Positions 6,916 through 7,932 of a stretch of 7,932 bases of DNA are shown one piece after another. The stretch is from Bacteroidota bacterium. Its GTDB lineage: Bacteria; Bacteroidota; Bacteroidia; Cytophagales; Cyclobacteriaceae. The notes below the pieces were generated by a model that saw only the letters and a list, made by a program, of their open reading frames with translations, was not told where the DNA came from and made no database searches. How positions within the stretch are numbered: position 1 is the first letter of the stretch; every line of letters begins with the position of its first letter. Made by a program: the position numbers and the translations under genes. The stretch lies in the NCBI GenBank assembly GCA_023412765.1, contig JAEZBX010000181.1, positions 1 through 7,932 of the forward strand, given 5' to 3'.

Positions 6916-7665
6916 CTATGCCACTTTAGTATCATACGCTCTTCCTACAAAATGCACTTCTAACGGATCACTGACACCTTTCAGGCTGATTTTCACAGCT
7001 TCACTTTCCTGGCGACTTGAAAGCATATTGTAAACCCTGGAAGACACAATAAAATTATTGTTCAGTTCTTTTGTGGCAGCTTGCAGTCGCGACGCAATAT
7101 TTACCGCTTGTCCCATTACAATGAAGTGCGATTTGGACCCCAACTGCAGGCTACCCGTCGCTACCTTTCCCACATGTACGCCAATCCCAACTTCCATGCG
7201 TTGTTGTAAATTCTTTTCAAATGAACTCTTATTAAGATTTTCAAGGGCTTTTAGGATTGCAAAACCTGCTTCGACCGCAGTATTTACTCCTTCTGTAACA
7301 GAAGAATTAAAACCGAAGGCAGCATACAAACCATCTCCTGTTGTCTCAATAATTCTACCGTGGTAAACGCGGATAATGTGCTGAAACTGCGAAAATACTT
7401 TTCTGATAACATGTACCACATCGGTTGCTCGATGTCGTTCAACAAAACGCGTAAAATTTCGAATATCAAGAAAGAAAAGCGCCATCTCTTTTTCTGCAGT
7501 TCCCTCCTGTGACCACAAGTCCAAATGTTGCACCTCCTGGCGCTTGCGAACCCTTACACCAAGGCGGGTAGGACGCGCCGTAGGATAGTTGCTAAATAAC
7601 GTAAGTTGTTGCATGATCTTGCTGTTTAAATTCCATGAAGTAAAGCTAAGGCCATGAACTGACAA
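6916..7665 (-). CDS. Class III adenylate/guanylate cyclase domain protein
   Basis: The 249-residue product is essentially a stand-alone class III cyclase homology domain (about 58-245) behind a basic, soluble N-terminal region, with no membrane or sensor domain seen. The metal-binding aspartates are Asp67 in FLDIRNFT and Asp111 in TTGDGLYAAFG, 44 residues apart as in mammalian cyclases. The transition-state pair Asn189 and Arg193 is present in VNIASRL. The purine-selecting lysine, four residues before the second Asp, is replaced by Glu107 as in guanylate cyclases, while its partner position is Ile182; the substrate is therefore uncertain. It probably forms a cytosolic homodimer making a cyclic nucleotide. 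The start is uncertain. The coordinates use a TTG at 7663-7665; the ATG at 7612-7614 (232 residues) keeps the whole domain and is equally defensible, since every other complete gene here starts with ATG. The frame is open upstream to 7716. The gene converges on the dehydrogenase gene, 71 bp away. Confidence 0.85.
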   Translation of the reverse strand: MSVHGLSFTSWNLNSKIMQQLTLFSNYPTARPTRLGVRVRKRQEVQHLDLWSQEGTAEKEMALFFLDIRNFTRFVERHRATDVVHVIRKVFSQFQHIIRVYHGRIIETTGDGLYAAFGFNSSVTEGVNTAVEAGFAILKALENLNKSSFEKNLQQRMEVGIGVHVGKVATGSLQLGSKSHFIVMGQAVNIASRLQAATKELNNNFIVSSRVYNMLSSRQESEAVKISLKGVSDPLEVHFVGRAYDTKVA

Positions 7666-7764
7666 CAGCTTGTCAGCAGTAATTCTGATAATGTGAATTA
7701 TTTCGACTTTCGCTCATTCTTGCATGGCCAAATACACCCAGCAGAATGTCTAATTCACACCCTC

Positions 7765-7792
7765 CTGCACCAGGCTTTAGCCGATACATTTG
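7765..7792 (+). promoter_or_regulatory. Bacteroidota-type promoter for the SRPBCC-like gene
   Basis: TACATTTG at 7785-7792 matches the Bacteroidota -7 consensus TAnnTTTG at every fixed position. No TTG lies at the expected -33 distance. The nearest match is CTG at 7765-7767, 17 bases upstream of the -7 box, with one mismatch. Transcription would start near 7799, about 70 bases before the ATG at 7873. It lies in the divergent gap between the cyclase gene and the truncated right-end gene. The call rests mainly on the -7 element. Confidence 0.5.
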
Positions 7793-7872
7793 CTATCGCT
7801 AACAAGATTTAAGCGTCTAATTGATGACGGTAAATGGATCCTCTGAATAACAAAAACTCTAAATATTCTACA

Positions 7873-7932
7873 ATGGAAACAAACAATTTTAAACTTACAC
7901 TCCAGACAGAGCAATCGCCTGCGGAAGTTTTT
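7873..7932 (+). CDS. SRPBCC/AHSA1-like domain protein, 5' end only
   Basis: Only 20 codons are inside the window; the gene continues past the right edge. The visible peptide ends with TLQTEQSPAEVF. This resembles the opening strand and helix of START/SRPBCC-type proteins annotated as activator of Hsp90 ATPase homologue 1-like (typically a beta strand, then Q/D-x-SPEEVF). With so little sequence the family call is tentative. The ATG at 7873 is preferred because it follows an A/T-rich leader and places the domain start about five residues in. An in-frame ATG at 7834-7836 would add 13 residues (MDPLNNKNSKYST). A good promoter element lies at 7785-7792. Confidence 0.55.
   Translation, partial: METNNFKLTLQTEQSPAEVF

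Overview
The window looks like a piece of a Bacteroidota chromosome, most likely a Cytophagales-type soil or freshwater bacterium. This is inferred from several signs. Start codons lack Shine-Dalgarno sequences and follow A/T-rich leaders. There is a perfect TAnnTTTG-type -7 promoter element near the right end. Two of the encoded proteins carry lipoprotein signal peptides, and the protein families present are common in that phylum. No phage, transposase, tRNA, rRNA or CRISPR signal is visible. The genes look intact, apart from an uncertain 5' end on the cyclase gene and the last gene, which is cut by the window edge.

Layout: positions 1-198 hold tandem heptamer arrays that run almost to the start codon of a membrane-anchored endonuclease/exonuclease/phosphatase-family protein (207-1277, +). 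This gene converges on a lipoprotein serine hydrolase of the beta-lactamase/esterase family (1395-3071, -). A 27-bp heptamer hairpin fills the gap between them. Upstream of the hydrolase, on the same strand, is a leucine-carboxyl-methyltransferase-like SAM-dependent methyltransferase (3166-3978, -). A 277-bp divergent intergenic region holding a second, larger heptamer palindrome (4071-4210) separates it from a lipoprotein M81 (MlrC-like) metallopeptidase (4256-5806, +). A zinc-independent medium-chain dehydrogenase/reductase (5858-6844, +) follows after 51 bp. A class III nucleotide cyclase (6916-7665, -) converges on that gene. A divergent promoter region then leads into the first 20 codons of an SRPBCC/AHSA1-like protein (7873 to the window end, +).

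The genes do not form an obvious single pathway. The M81 lipoprotein and the dehydrogenase are the best candidates for co-transcription; the hydrolase and methyltransferase may also be linked but are 94 bp apart. The most unusual content is between the genes: a family of 7-bp-period repeats (GTAGTAA, CCTTATT and CCCTATA types) in three intergenic regions, arranged as nested inverted repeats in two of them. In the arrays read so far, one strand carries TAA or TAG in every unit and the other carries none, so the palindromes present stop codons in all frames to ribosomes arriving from either side. I found no convincing new enzymatic or defence system.
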